Below are positions 1 through 7,248 of a DNA stretch of 64,000 nucleotides, in pieces (position 1 is the first letter of the stretch; every line of letters begins with the position of its first letter). Source of the DNA: Polynucleobacter nymphae (GTDB taxonomy: Bacteria; Pseudomonadota; Gammaproteobacteria; Burkholderiales; Burkholderiaceae); assembly GCF_018882155.1 (NCBI RefSeq), contig NZ_JACVPA010000002.1:62001-126000 (forward strand), read 5' to 3'. The notes under the pieces were generated by a model. That model had not been told where the DNA came from and searched no databases. It saw only the letters and a list, made by a program, of their open reading frames with translations. Made by a program: the position numbers and the translations under genes.

Positions 1-690
1 GAGTGTGTGCCAGAGCGCATAGATATCAAACAAGAATTATTTGCAAAGCTAGAAAAATATGCAAATCCTGAGGCGGTATTAGCTAGTAATAGCACTAGCT
101 TTCCAATTAGTGAAATTGCCGACGGTTTAAAAACTGCTGCACGGATGATCGGTTTGCATTTCTTTATGCCTGCTCATTTGGTGCCCTGTGTAGAAGTGGT
201 TTATGGAGCAAAGACATCCCCATTGGTAGGCGAAGGCTTGACAAAGTTGATGACTGCATGTGGCATGGTTCCAGTAGTTGTAAAAAAAGATTTACCTGGT
301 TTTTTGGCTAATCGTTTGCAGCACGCTATCTTACGCGAAGCTTTTTCAATGGTTGATGACGGTGTCTGCAGTTTTGAGGATATTGATAAAGCAGTGCGTT
401 TTGGTTTTGGCTTTCGTTATATTGCGGCCGGACCGATAATGCAGCGAGATCATGCAGGGATTGAGATCCATGCTGCTGGTGGTGCGAAGATTTATCCTAC
501 TTTAAATAATTCACCTCATGTTGCTAAGTGCGTGAGTGAGCGTGTAGCCAGTGGAAAGTTCGGCATGAAGACTGGCGAAGGATTTTTTCCATGGACCGCT
601 GAAACGATGAAGGTGGAACGGGAGCGCTATCAAGAGGCTTTGCGTGCAGGATTAAAAATTATCCAAAAAGACTTGCCTCAGATCAAATAA
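1..690 (+). CDS. 3-hydroxyacyl-CoA dehydrogenase, 5' end outside window
   Basis: This is the C-terminal 229 residues of an NAD-dependent 3-hydroxyacyl-CoA dehydrogenase, which oxidises an L-3-hydroxyacyl-CoA to the 3-ketoacyl-CoA in beta-oxidation or a related acid pathway. The frame is open from base 1 (E-C-V-P-E-R), matching the ExVPE motif late in the NAD-binding domain. The GTG at base 7 is therefore internal and not a start. GLHFF-MPA carries the expected catalytic His. The rest is the helical C-terminal dimerisation domain, with DLPGFLANR near its start. It is followed 29 bp later by a cytochrome b gene on the same strand. The true substrate cannot be read from this fragment. Confidence 0.88.
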   Translation, partial: ECVPERIDIKQELFAKLEKYANPEAVLASNSTSFPISEIADGLKTAARMIGLHFFMPAHLVPCVEVVYGAKTSPLVGEGLTKLMTACGMVPVVVKKDLPGFLANRLQHAILREAFSMVDDGVCSFEDIDKAVRFGFGFRYIAAGPIMQRDHAGIEIHAAGGAKIYPTLNNSPHVAKCVSERVASGKFGMKTGEGFFPWTAETMKVERERYQEALRAGLKIIQKDLPQIK

Positions 691-719
691 AAGTAATTTT
701 TTTGCCTTATCCTGAAGAC

Positions 720-1403
720 ATGAAGAAAATCATTCGCGTTTGGGATTTGCCGATTCGCGTCTTTCATTGGCTATTAGTACTCTGTATTGTTGGCAGCTTA
801 GTGAGCGTCAATCTTGGCGAAAATGCTATAGAGTGGCATGCTTACTTTGGGTACAGCATATTGACCTTACTAATCTTCCGCATTGTTTGGGGTTTTATAG
901 GCTCAACGCATGCGCGTTTTACTTCCTTCGCTCCTAATCCCAAAAGTATTCTGAATTATCTTCAAGGTAAGGCGCCACGAGTTCTAGGACATAACCCCTT
1001 AGGGGCAATGTCTGTGTTTGCACTCCTTTTGGTTTTGAGTATTCAGGTAGTTACTGGCTTATTCTCAGATGACGAGATTGCCTTTCAGGGGCCTCTAGCA
1101 AAATTTGTTTCAAACTCAACTGTGTCATCGCTTTCAGTTGTTCATGAATGGAATCACTTACTGATTTATGCCTTAATCACCATTCATATTGCTGCCATCA
1201 TCTATTACCAGAAATTCAAAGGTGAAGATCTGATTACCCCAATGATCAGTGGCGATCAAGAAATAAACCCAAGCGAGGAAGCAAGTTACTTGCCTTCTGA
1301 CTTGGGTCGTGCGTCCAAGGACGGTGCCTTACAGCGCGGTCTTGCTTTAGTGCTCTTGAGCTTGATTGGAGTAGTGGTGGGCTACTTGATCACTTCTTCT
1401 TAA
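720..1403 (+). CDS. cytochrome b561-family membrane protein
   Basis: A 227-residue integral membrane b-type cytochrome of the cytochrome b561 / Ni-Fe hydrogenase b-subunit family, which passes electrons between quinone and periplasmic haem proteins. It shows the family start K-x-I-R-VWDLPIRVFHW, EWHAYFGY after the first helix, and a His-rich VVHEWNH...IHI segment. About four or five membrane helices are visible, the last at the extreme C-terminus. The ATG at 720 is preferred over an upstream TTG at 702 because family members start just before VWDLP. It converges on a cytochrome c' gene with a 14-bp tail overlap, so the two are plausible redox partners. Confidence 0.85.
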   Translation: MKKIIRVWDLPIRVFHWLLVLCIVGSLVSVNLGENAIEWHAYFGYSILTLLIFRIVWGFIGSTHARFTSFAPNPKSILNYLQGKAPRVLGHNPLGAMSVFALLLVLSIQVVTGLFSDDEIAFQGPLAKFVSNSTVSSLSVVHEWNHLLIYALITIHIAAIIYYQKFKGEDLITPMISGDQEINPSEEASYLPSDLGRASKDGALQRGLALVLLSLIGVVVGYLITSS

Positions 1404-1842
1404 AGTCATCATGGCAATTCTTACAACTTGCTCCTGCAGTACTAAAGGCCTTCTTAATACTTTCTAAGTCGCCTGATTGTGCCGCTTTATTCAGATCTAC
1501 GACAGCTAATTGCATCTTTTCAGAAGCAGCTTTAAATTTCGCGTTATCAGACCAAATTTCAGATTGCGCTTTACCACCTTCAGTACCTGGACCAAATGCT
1601 TGCCATGGCAAGGTGGACATCATTGCAACAATAGCGGCATTCCTCGCTACTTCATCTTTGTTGAAAGGTGCCTCACCTTTTACTACTGCGCCAATTTTTC
1701 CAAAGGAGTTGGCCATCACAGTAAAAGCGCTCTGGCGATACTTAATGGCATCTTCCGGTTTTTGGAATTGAGCAAAAGCAAAGCCTGCACCAATAGCAAG
1801 GACTGTTGCAGTAGTTGCTAAAACAATCTTGTGTAATTTCAT
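1390..1842 (-). CDS. cytochrome c' (class II cytochrome c)
   Basis: A 150-residue periplasmic class II c-type cytochrome. It has a signal peptide of about 24 residues ending FAFA and a four-helix body. The single haem attachment motif CKNCH lies about ten residues from the C-terminus, which is diagnostic of class II (most other c-type cytochromes carry the motif near the N-terminus). Members bind NO and CO or transfer electrons. An AGAGG Shine-Dalgarno lies just upstream of the ATG. The 3' end overlaps that of the cytochrome b561 gene on the other strand by 14 bp. Confidence 0.9.
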   Translation of the reverse strand: MKLHKIVLATTATVLAIGAGFAFAQFQKPEDAIKYRQSAFTVMANSFGKIGAVVKGEAPFNKDEVARNAAIVAMMSTLPWQAFGPGTEGGKAQSEIWSDNAKFKAASEKMQLAVVDLNKAAQSGDLESIKKAFSTAGASCKNCHDDFKKK

Positions 1843-1947
1843 GTCAAACCTCTAATGAATAGTTATATAAGTGTTACCGCGGTGCTACTGCGCTACATAC
1901 TAAGAATTAGCATACTCCAGAATAAGGTCTTTTGTCTGACTGCTAAC

Positions 1948-2610
1948 CTAGAAGAGCATTTGCAGGGGGAGTGTTAGAAAGTAAATCAGAGATTTAAAGA
2001 GAGCCATCAGTGGTTCCATCCAAAGACTACCGATGATTCCAGTAAAAACGAGCGCTAAGACTATAAAAAAGCCCCAAGGTTCCAGTTTTCCTAAGGCAAT
2101 CGATTGGCGTGTTGGCAGCAGGCTAGAAAGAATGCGGCCACCATCTAATGGTGGGAGTGGGAAGAGGTTGAAAACTAATAAGCCTAGATTCCACAGAATT
2201 CCTGCTTGCGCCATAGAGATTAAAAATTTTTCATCGATCCCAAAGCCCAGCAGAACAATAAGTAATACCGCCCAGATTAGGGCCTGAATAAAGTTGGATC
2301 CTGGGCCTGCTAAGGCTACCCAAATGGAGTCGATTCTGGGGTTGCGTAAGCGCCCAAAGTTCACTGGTACTGGCTTGGCATAGCCGACTAAAAAGGGTGA
2401 TCCAGCTAAGATCAGTGCCAGTGGAATCAAAATAGTGCCCACAGGATCGATATGTTTGGCAGGATTTAAGCTAACTCTACCCAGCATATAGGCGGTGTTA
2501 TCCCCGAACTTGCGGGCAGCATAGCCATGGGCTGCTTCGTGAATGGTGATAGCAAAAATCAGGGGAATCGCATTAATAGCGACGGCTTGGATAGAATAGT
2601 CAGTAATCAT
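1948..2610 (-). CDS. site-2 protease family (M50) membrane metalloprotease
   Basis: A 220-residue rhomboid-like/site-2 intramembrane zinc protease of family M50 (the short YwhC-like group). The zinc motif HEAAH is at residues 24-28 inside the first membrane helix, and the third ligand lies in PPLDGGRIL. Further helices follow. An open frame continues upstream to 2721, but I chose ATG 2610. The upstream residues are low-complexity Gly/Ala-rich and lie antisense to a convincing small gene (2639-2806). A TATCAT hexamer also ends exactly 6 nt before this ATG with no Shine-Dalgarno, as at several other genes here. The substrate is unknown. Confidence 0.85.
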   Translation of the reverse strand: MITDYSIQAVAINAIPLIFAITIHEAAHGYAARKFGDNTAYMLGRVSLNPAKHIDPVGTILIPLALILAGSPFLVGYAKPVPVNFGRLRNPRIDSIWVALAGPGSNFIQALIWAVLLIVLLGFGIDEKFLISMAQAGILWNLGLLVFNLFPLPPLDGGRILSSLLPTRQSIALGKLEPWGFFIVLALVFTGIIGSLWMEPLMALFKSLIYFLTLPLQMLF

Positions 2611-2616
2611 GGCAAT

Positions 2617-2622
2617 ATGATA
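2617..2622 (-). promoter_or_regulatory. putative -10 of leaderless M50 protease gene
   Basis: On the minus strand this reads TATCAT (5 of 6 to the sigma-70 -10 consensus), followed by exactly six bases and then the ATG. That places the predicted +1 on the A of the start codon. No Shine-Dalgarno is present. The -35 is poor. Confidence 0.45.
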
Positions 2623-2638
2623 TCCATAGGAGCTAAAA

Positions 2639-2806
2639 GTGACTGAAGATAAGAAACCAGACCCAAAAACCCCGGCTAAGCCAGTAGTTGCCAAGCCCCC
2701 AGCTAGACCGCCAGCACCCAAGGGCCCATCTGGCCCAGCTGGAAGGCCTCAGGCCGGCTTTGGTGGTGGGAAAGGCATGATGCGTAAGGCTGGTCGCGGA
2801 CGATAG
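2639..2806 (+). CDS. small basic Pro/Gly/Lys-rich protein (55 aa), unrecognised
   Basis: A 55-codon ORF starts with GTG and is preceded by a good AGGAG Shine-Dalgarno at spacing 6, with a stop in frame just before it. The product begins MTEDKKPDPKTPAK, continues with a proline/alanine-rich linker, and ends in a glycine-rich basic tail (GFGGGKGMMRKAGRGR). It has no Cys, no membrane segment and no known domain. It is strongly cationic, so nucleic acid or ribosome binding is possible but is only inference. It overlaps the antisense N-terminal extension of the M50 frame, and I think that extension is the spurious one. Start-to-start distance to the divergent M50 gene is 28 bp. Confidence 0.6.
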   Translation: MTEDKKPDPKTPAKPVVAKPPARPPAPKGPSGPAGRPQAGFGGGKGMMRKAGRGR

Positions 2807-2850
2807 TGGATAATTACATTACTAACTAATGTATCTACAAGGAATTTACC

Positions 2851-2988
2851 GTGAACGAATGGCATAACGAATCAAAAGAAGAAATTAATAAAAAGATCAT
2901 TACCTTAGTCGTCATGTTAGCCGCAGCTACCAGTTTGGCCATTTTGTTTGCCTTAGTTGCTGCTCATACTGGTTACGTATTCGGTTAA
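2851..2988 (+). CDS. small single-pass membrane protein (45 aa)
   Basis: A 45-residue ORF with GTG start and an AAGGA Shine-Dalgarno 7 nt upstream. The N-terminus is charged (MNEWHNESKEEINKK). It is followed by one hydrophobic helix of about 25 residues (IITLVVMLAAATSL then AILFALVAAHTG) and a short tail ending YVFG. This looks like a single-pass inner-membrane microprotein with its N-terminus in the cytoplasm. It ends 9 bp before ygiD and may be co-transcribed with the small basic ORF upstream. No function can be assigned. Confidence 0.6.
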   Translation: MNEWHNESKEEINKKIITLVVMLAAATSLAILFALVAAHTGYVFG

Positions 2989-2997
2989 CCAGTGTTC

Positions 2998-3777
2998 ATG
3001 ACTAGCCATCGCCAACCTGCAGTATTTGCTGGCCATGGTAGTCCGATGTATGCCATAGAGCCCAACCGTTTTACAGCGGCATGGACAGCTCTCGGTAAAT
3101 CATTAAAACGCCCAGATGCAATCTTAGTGATCTCTGCACATTGGGTTACTCGAGGTGTTTGGGTTACTGCAATGCCTAAGCCTAAAACGATTCATGACTT
3201 CGGCGGTTTTCCGCAAGAGCTCTTTGAGATAGAGTACTCAGCTCCTGGTAGTCCTGCTTTAGCAGATCGTGTGCAAGAGCTGCTTAACGTTCCCATCGTG
3301 ATGGAAGAGAATGAGTGGGGCATTGATCATGGCGCTTGGTCAGTCCTCAAATATATGTACCCCAATGCTGATGTGCCTGTCGTGCAGTTGAGTCTAGATG
3401 GCTCAAAGTCAGCCCGCGAGCATTACGAGTTAGCTAAACAATTACGGCCTTTGCGTGATGAAAATATTCTGATTCTGGCCAGTGGCAACGTAGTGCACAA
3501 TTTGCGAACTATCCATTGGCAAGAGGGTGCCGAACCTTATCCTTGGGCAAAGGAATTTAATGACTTCTTTATTGCCCAGATTCGTATCAATCATCATGAA
3601 GCTTTGATTGATTGGGAAAAATATGGTGAGGCCGCTAATATGTCTATCCCTACAGCAGAGCATTACTGGCCTGCTTTATATACTTTAGCTTTACAAGAAG
3701 AGGGTGAACATGCGACAGTCTACACAGACGGCATTGAGATGAGTTCAATTAGCATGCTGAGTTTTTCAATTCAATAA
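2998..3777 (+). CDS. ygiD: 4,5-DOPA dioxygenase extradiol-like protein (LigB family)
   Basis: A 259-residue class III extradiol ring-cleavage dioxygenase of the YgiD/DODA type. The expected metal-binding and active-site His are visible in AGHGSPM near the N-terminus, SAHWVTRG, IDHGAWSVLKYM, and SGNVVHNLR. Homologues open the catechol ring of DOPA, though the physiological substrate in bacteria is usually unknown. ATG 2998 is chosen over an upstream GTG at 2992 because the family starts close to the AGHGSP motif. It is followed 9 bp later by crcB on the same strand. Confidence 0.87.
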   Translation: MTSHRQPAVFAGHGSPMYAIEPNRFTAAWTALGKSLKRPDAILVISAHWVTRGVWVTAMPKPKTIHDFGGFPQELFEIEYSAPGSPALADRVQELLNVPIVMEENEWGIDHGAWSVLKYMYPNADVPVVQLSLDGSKSAREHYELAKQLRPLRDENILILASGNVVHNLRTIHWQEGAEPYPWAKEFNDFFIAQIRINHHEALIDWEKYGEAANMSIPTAEHYWPALYTLALQEEGEHATVYTDGIEMSSISMLSFSIQ

Positions 3778-3786
3778 ATACTAACT

Positions 3787-4164
3787 ATGTGGCTATCCAT
3801 TTTTGCAATTTTCTTCGGTGCAGGCTTCGGTGCTTTGCTCAGGGCGGGGTTTAATCTTCTAGCTGCAGGTACAGCATCAATGGTCCCCTTAGGGACTTTG
3901 CTTGCCAATTTGCTTGGTGGTTATCTAATCGGTATTGCCATCGCCTTTTTTGGTAATAATCCTAACCTCTCTCCCGAGTGGAAACTTTTTGTGATTACTG
4001 GCTTTCTGGGTGGCTTGACCACCTTCTCGAGTTTTTCTGCTGAGGTCATTACCCTCATACAGCGTGGAGAATTGACTTGGGCACTAGGCACGGCCTTACT
4101 TCACTTGATTGGCTCGCTAACTCTCACCTTCTTAGGCATTCTCACTTATCAAGCCTTGAAGTAA
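3787..4164 (+). CDS. crcB: fluoride exporter CrcB/Fluc
   Basis: A 125-residue four-helix membrane protein of the Fluc family, which works as a dual-topology dimeric fluoride channel. Family marks are GAGFGALLR in helix 1, GTLLANLLGGYLIG with the pore Asn in helix 2, and GFLGGLTTFSSFS in helix 3, which carries the sodium-site and Phe-box residues. The gene sits 9 bp behind ygiD. I see no fluoride riboswitch in front of it, so expression probably follows ygiD. Confidence 0.92.
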   Translation: MWLSIFAIFFGAGFGALLRAGFNLLAAGTASMVPLGTLLANLLGGYLIGIAIAFFGNNPNLSPEWKLFVITGFLGGLTTFSSFSAEVITLIQRGELTWALGTALLHLIGSLTLTFLGILTYQALK

Positions 4165-4176
4165 ATATCAAGCCAT

Positions 4177-5157
4177 TTACTCTGGCTTGATATTGGCTGT
4201 TTTAACAACAGCGCTCCACTTTGTAGATTCTGATTTTATCAGCGCCGCAAACTCTGCTGGGGTACCACCACCAATTTCATTTCCTTGTGAGAGCATGAGC
4301 TCTCGCAATACCGGATCTTTTAAAGCTTCATTCGCCGCAGCATTTAATTGATCAATAATTGCCTTAGGCGTTCCTTTGGGTGCGATCAGTCCCTGCCAAT
4401 TTAATACCTCAACCTTTGGATAGCCAATTTCAGAGAAACTTGGAATATTGGGCAGAAGAGGCGAGCGCTTTTTGCTGGTAATTGCAATTGCGCGAAGTTT
4501 TTCAGCTTTGATACTGGGCATAGCTGAGTACATTTGGTCAAACATCATCGTGACATTACCTGCCATCAAATCAGTTAATCCTGCAGAGCCACTCTTATAA
4601 GGCACATGAATCATCTCGATGCCCGCATTTTGCTCAAAGAGTTCGGCAGAGAGTTGATGACTGCCACCAATTCCGCCGGATGAGAAGGTAAGTGTGCCTG
4701 GTTTTGCTTTAGCAGCTGCCACAATATCTTGTACTGTTTTATAGGGCGAGTTTGGGTTGACTACTAAAACCAATGGACCCTTTTCAATTAATACGATGGG
4801 AGTAATGTCTGTTTCTGGGTCATAACGTAAATTACCAAAGAGGGTTTTATTGACTGCCATCGGCGCAAAGTTGCCCATGCCAATGGTGTAACCATCCGGC
4901 GCAGCCTTAGCAATAAATTCTGTACCGATATTACCCCCAGCACCAGGTTTGTTATCGACGATGATGGGCTGTTTTAGGATCACACTCATCTTCTGGGCGA
5001 TCTGGCGGCTACGAGAGTCGGCACCTCCACCTGCGCCATAAGGCACGATGAAGTTAATCGGTTTATTGGGGTAGTTACTTTGTGCAAAAGAACTGGGGAT
5101 GATTAATCCAAGAGTAAGCGCACAAATAAATAGTTTTTGAATACATTGCATACCCAT
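4177..5157 (-). CDS. TctC/Bug-family periplasmic substrate-binding protein
   Basis: A 326-residue extracytoplasmic receptor of the tripartite tricarboxylate transporter (Bug) family, capturing a carboxylated or other small organic ligand in the periplasm. The signal peptide ends near SSFAQS. The mature part shows the hallmark YPNKPINFIVPYGAGGGAD and GGIGGSHQLSAEL. The start has a GAGGT Shine-Dalgarno. It is the last gene of a six-gene minus-strand operon and follows the chromate-family transporter pair by 13 bp. No TctA or TctB membrane subunits are present in the window. Confidence 0.9.
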   Translation of the reverse strand: MGMQCIQKLFICALTLGLIIPSSFAQSNYPNKPINFIVPYGAGGGADSRSRQIAQKMSVILKQPIIVDNKPGAGGNIGTEFIAKAAPDGYTIGMGNFAPMAVNKTLFGNLRYDPETDITPIVLIEKGPLVLVVNPNSPYKTVQDIVAAAKAKPGTLTFSSGGIGGSHQLSAELFEQNAGIEMIHVPYKSGSAGLTDLMAGNVTMMFDQMYSAMPSIKAEKLRAIAITSKKRSPLLPNIPSFSEIGYPKVEVLNWQGLIAPKGTPKAIIDQLNAAANEALKDPVLRELMLSQGNEIGGGTPAEFAALIKSESTKWSAVVKTANIKPE

Positions 5158-5170
5158 ACCTCAATTTAAA

Positions 5171-5692
5171 TTAAATAAAACCTAAGACGCCTAAGGCTCC
5201 ACCAATTGCAATGAGATAAAGTGGATGCCAACGCGTTAAGAGAGTAATAGCGATTGTTCCTATCGTCAAGATATATGCAGCTTGACTGTGATTGATTTGC
5301 AAAGCGATTTGAAATGCAGAAGAGAGCACTAAGCCAATCGCTAGGGCAGCCGCAGCATATTGAATTGTTTTTTTGCTTAAGGGATTTTTCATTCCTGTGA
5401 TCAAGCGCTGTAAGTAGTAAACCAGAATAGATGATGGCCAAGATACGGCAAATGTTGCTAGTAGCGCTCCAAGAACACCATAAATATGCCAGCCGATGAG
5501 GGTGACGGTCATAAAGTTAGGTCCTGGCGCAGCCTGGGCTATTGCAAAGTAATCAGAAAATGTTTGGACATCAATCCAATGCTCTTGATTAACAGCAAGA
5601 TCAAATAAGACCGGCAATAAAGCGTTTACACCACCAAAGGCAATGAGCGAAAAGGCTGAGAGTTTTAAGAATAGGCTAAGCAGAATACTCAT
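5171..5692 (-). CDS. chromate transporter family, short subunit (second)
   Basis: A 173-residue single-domain member of the CHR (chromate transporter) family. Its helices match one half of full-length ChrA: AFGGVNALLPVLF near the N-terminus and AIAQAAPGPNFM in the middle. It overlaps the stop of the upstream partner gene by 4 bp, and such short CHR proteins usually act as pairs. The surroundings are organic-acid genes and not metal resistance genes, so an organic or inorganic anion other than chromate is possible. Confidence 0.82.
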   Translation of the reverse strand: MSILLSLFLKLSAFSLIAFGGVNALLPVLFDLAVNQEHWIDVQTFSDYFAIAQAAPGPNFMTVTLIGWHIYGVLGALLATFAVSWPSSILVYYLQRLITGMKNPLSKKTIQYAAAALAIGLVLSSAFQIALQINHSQAAYILTIGTIAITLLTRWHPLYLIAIGGALGVLGFI

Positions 5693-6228
5693 AGAGCCTG
5701 AGCCTTTTTTCTTGCTAAGAGTACTGCGATTGGGGCAACTAGCAGCACTACGTAGCCTAAGCCCAGATGAAATACTGTAGCAGCAATGATAGTGAGCGCT
5801 ACCACTAAAAACATTGCCGGATAGCGTAACTCGTCGCGCATCATCTTAAAACCAGTTGAAGCGATTAAGCCAACACCTACTGCAGAAATGCCGCGAAGTA
5901 GCCCCTGAACAGTTTCAAGATAACTATAGTGTTCATATAAAAGGGCTAAACATAATACGATTGAAATGGGTCCGAGACATAAGCCAAGGGTTGCAGCCAA
6001 TGCACCCCTTGCACCACCAAATCGAGAGCCAATACAAACAGCTAAATTCATAATATTGGGGCCCGGAACAATTTGGCAAATTCCTAAGATGGCGCTGAAT
6101 TCTTCCGAAGTCAAAATTTTGTCACGCTCAACTAAAGTCCGCCGAGCCCAAGGTAGGACCCCCCCAAAACCAGACATCCCAATCTTGCTAAAGGTTAAGA
6201 ATAGTTGCTTAGGTGTGAGCGTTTTCAA
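5689..6228 (-). CDS. chromate transporter family, short subunit (first)
   Basis: A 179-residue CHR-family membrane protein, the partner of the overlapping downstream gene. It shows GMSGFGGVLPWARRTLVE and CQIVPGPNIMNLAVCIGSRFGG, the conserved CHR signature, followed by several hydrophobic helices. The start appears to be TTG (MKTLTPKQ). The next in-frame Met is residue 18, inside the conserved region, so TTG is favoured. It lies 22 bp downstream of a hydroxyacid dehydrogenase gene on the same strand. Confidence 0.8.
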   Translation of the reverse strand: MKTLTPKQLFLTFSKIGMSGFGGVLPWARRTLVERDKILTSEEFSAILGICQIVPGPNIMNLAVCIGSRFGGARGALAATLGLCLGPISIVLCLALLYEHYSYLETVQGLLRGISAVGVGLIASTGFKMMRDELRYPAMFLVVALTIIAATVFHLGLGYVVLLVAPIAVLLARKKAQAL

Positions 6229-6250
6229 AATGAGTGGGACTTACGAGGAC

Positions 6251-7228
6251 TTATTGCGGCTTGAATGGGTGTGGTGCTGGTTTGTGATCTAGCCAAGCCT
6301 CCAAAGTTTCTGTAATACCCTTAGCAAAGGCTGCAAAAATTGGCTCAGCAATAAATCCTAAATGGGGCGTCACTAATAAATTGGGCGTATTACGTAATGG
6401 ATCGTTTTCAGGCAGCGGCTCAATATCAAATACGTCAACTGCAGCTTGCCCAGGTCTACCTGCAGCAAGTGCTTTTTGCAGATCACTCATGTTGATCAAA
6501 GCAGAGCGTGAGGTATTTACCAGTATCGAGTCGGGACGCATGAAAGCCAATTGATCTTCACTAAGAAGCCCCTTGGTTCCAGGGCCTGCTACGAGATGCA
6601 TGGTGACAATCTTAGAAGTTTTGAGTAACTCTTCCATGCTGACAGCTTTAGCATTCTCAGCCGCAGCGCGTTCGGGTGTCATGCGCGGACTCCAGGTCAC
6701 TACTTCCATGCCAAAGGCTGCGCCTACACGAGCTACGCGACTGCCTATGGCGCCAAGCCCCATAACACCCAAGCGCTCTCCAGAGAGCATTGGTAGAACC
6801 GAGAGTTGATCGCGCCAGCCACCAGAAGTGATCAGCTTATTTTGTTCAATCAGACGCTTAGACGCCCCCAAAATTAAAGCCCAAGTAAGTTCTGCAGTCG
6901 TTTCTTTAGAGGGGCCACCAGGTGAGCATGCCATTGGGATATTACGTGCTACTAAAGCAGACGCTTCGAGGGTGCCATTACGCTCACCAGTAAACATCAG
7001 AAATTTCAACTTTGGTAAGCGCGCAATCATGGCCTCATTAAAAGGTGAGCGATCGCGTACGATCGCAATTGCATCAGCATCTTTGACGGCTTCATACAAA
7101 GGCTCATCACGCAAAGGCTTGTGATGGAAAGTAAGATTTGCGCGTTGCTCTAATTTATTCCAATCAGAAAACCGACGTAAAGCCTGTTCGTAATCTCCAA
7201 GGATGACAATGTTTGGTAATGAAGCCAT
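6251..7228 (-). CDS. D-2-hydroxyacid dehydrogenase family protein
   Basis: A 325-residue NAD(P)-dependent D-isomer-specific 2-hydroxyacid dehydrogenase, of the family that holds phosphoglycerate, glyoxylate and lactate dehydrogenases. The Rossmann motif is GLGAIGSRVA. The substrate Arg lies in NTSRSALIN, and the catalytic His in VTPHLGF near the C-terminus. In the operon it lies between an MmgE/PrpD protein (20 bp upstream) and the chromate-family pair. The context suggests reduction or oxidation of a 2-oxo or 2-hydroxy acid taken up by the neighbouring TctC systems (inference). Confidence 0.85.
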   Translation of the reverse strand: MASLPNIVILGDYEQALRRFSDWNKLEQRANLTFHHKPLRDEPLYEAVKDADAIAIVRDRSPFNEAMIARLPKLKFLMFTGERNGTLEASALVARNIPMACSPGGPSKETTAELTWALILGASKRLIEQNKLITSGGWRDQLSVLPMLSGERLGVMGLGAIGSRVARVGAAFGMEVVTWSPRMTPERAAAENAKAVSMEELLKTSKIVTMHLVAGPGTKGLLSEDQLAFMRPDSILVNTSRSALINMSDLQKALAAGRPGQAAVDVFDIEPLPENDPLRNTPNLLVTPHLGFIAEPIFAAFAKGITETLEAWLDHKPAPHPFKPQ

Positions 7229-7248
7229 ATCAAATACTTTCTAATAAA

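Noticed and set aside
2611..2721. N-terminal extension of the M50 protease frame.
   Set aside because: Low-complexity Gly/Ala residues antisense to a better small gene. Homology and a promoter-like element support ATG 2610.
3777..3787. Fluoride riboswitch before crcB.
   Set aside because: Only 9 bp separate crcB from ygiD, and no such fold is visible upstream.
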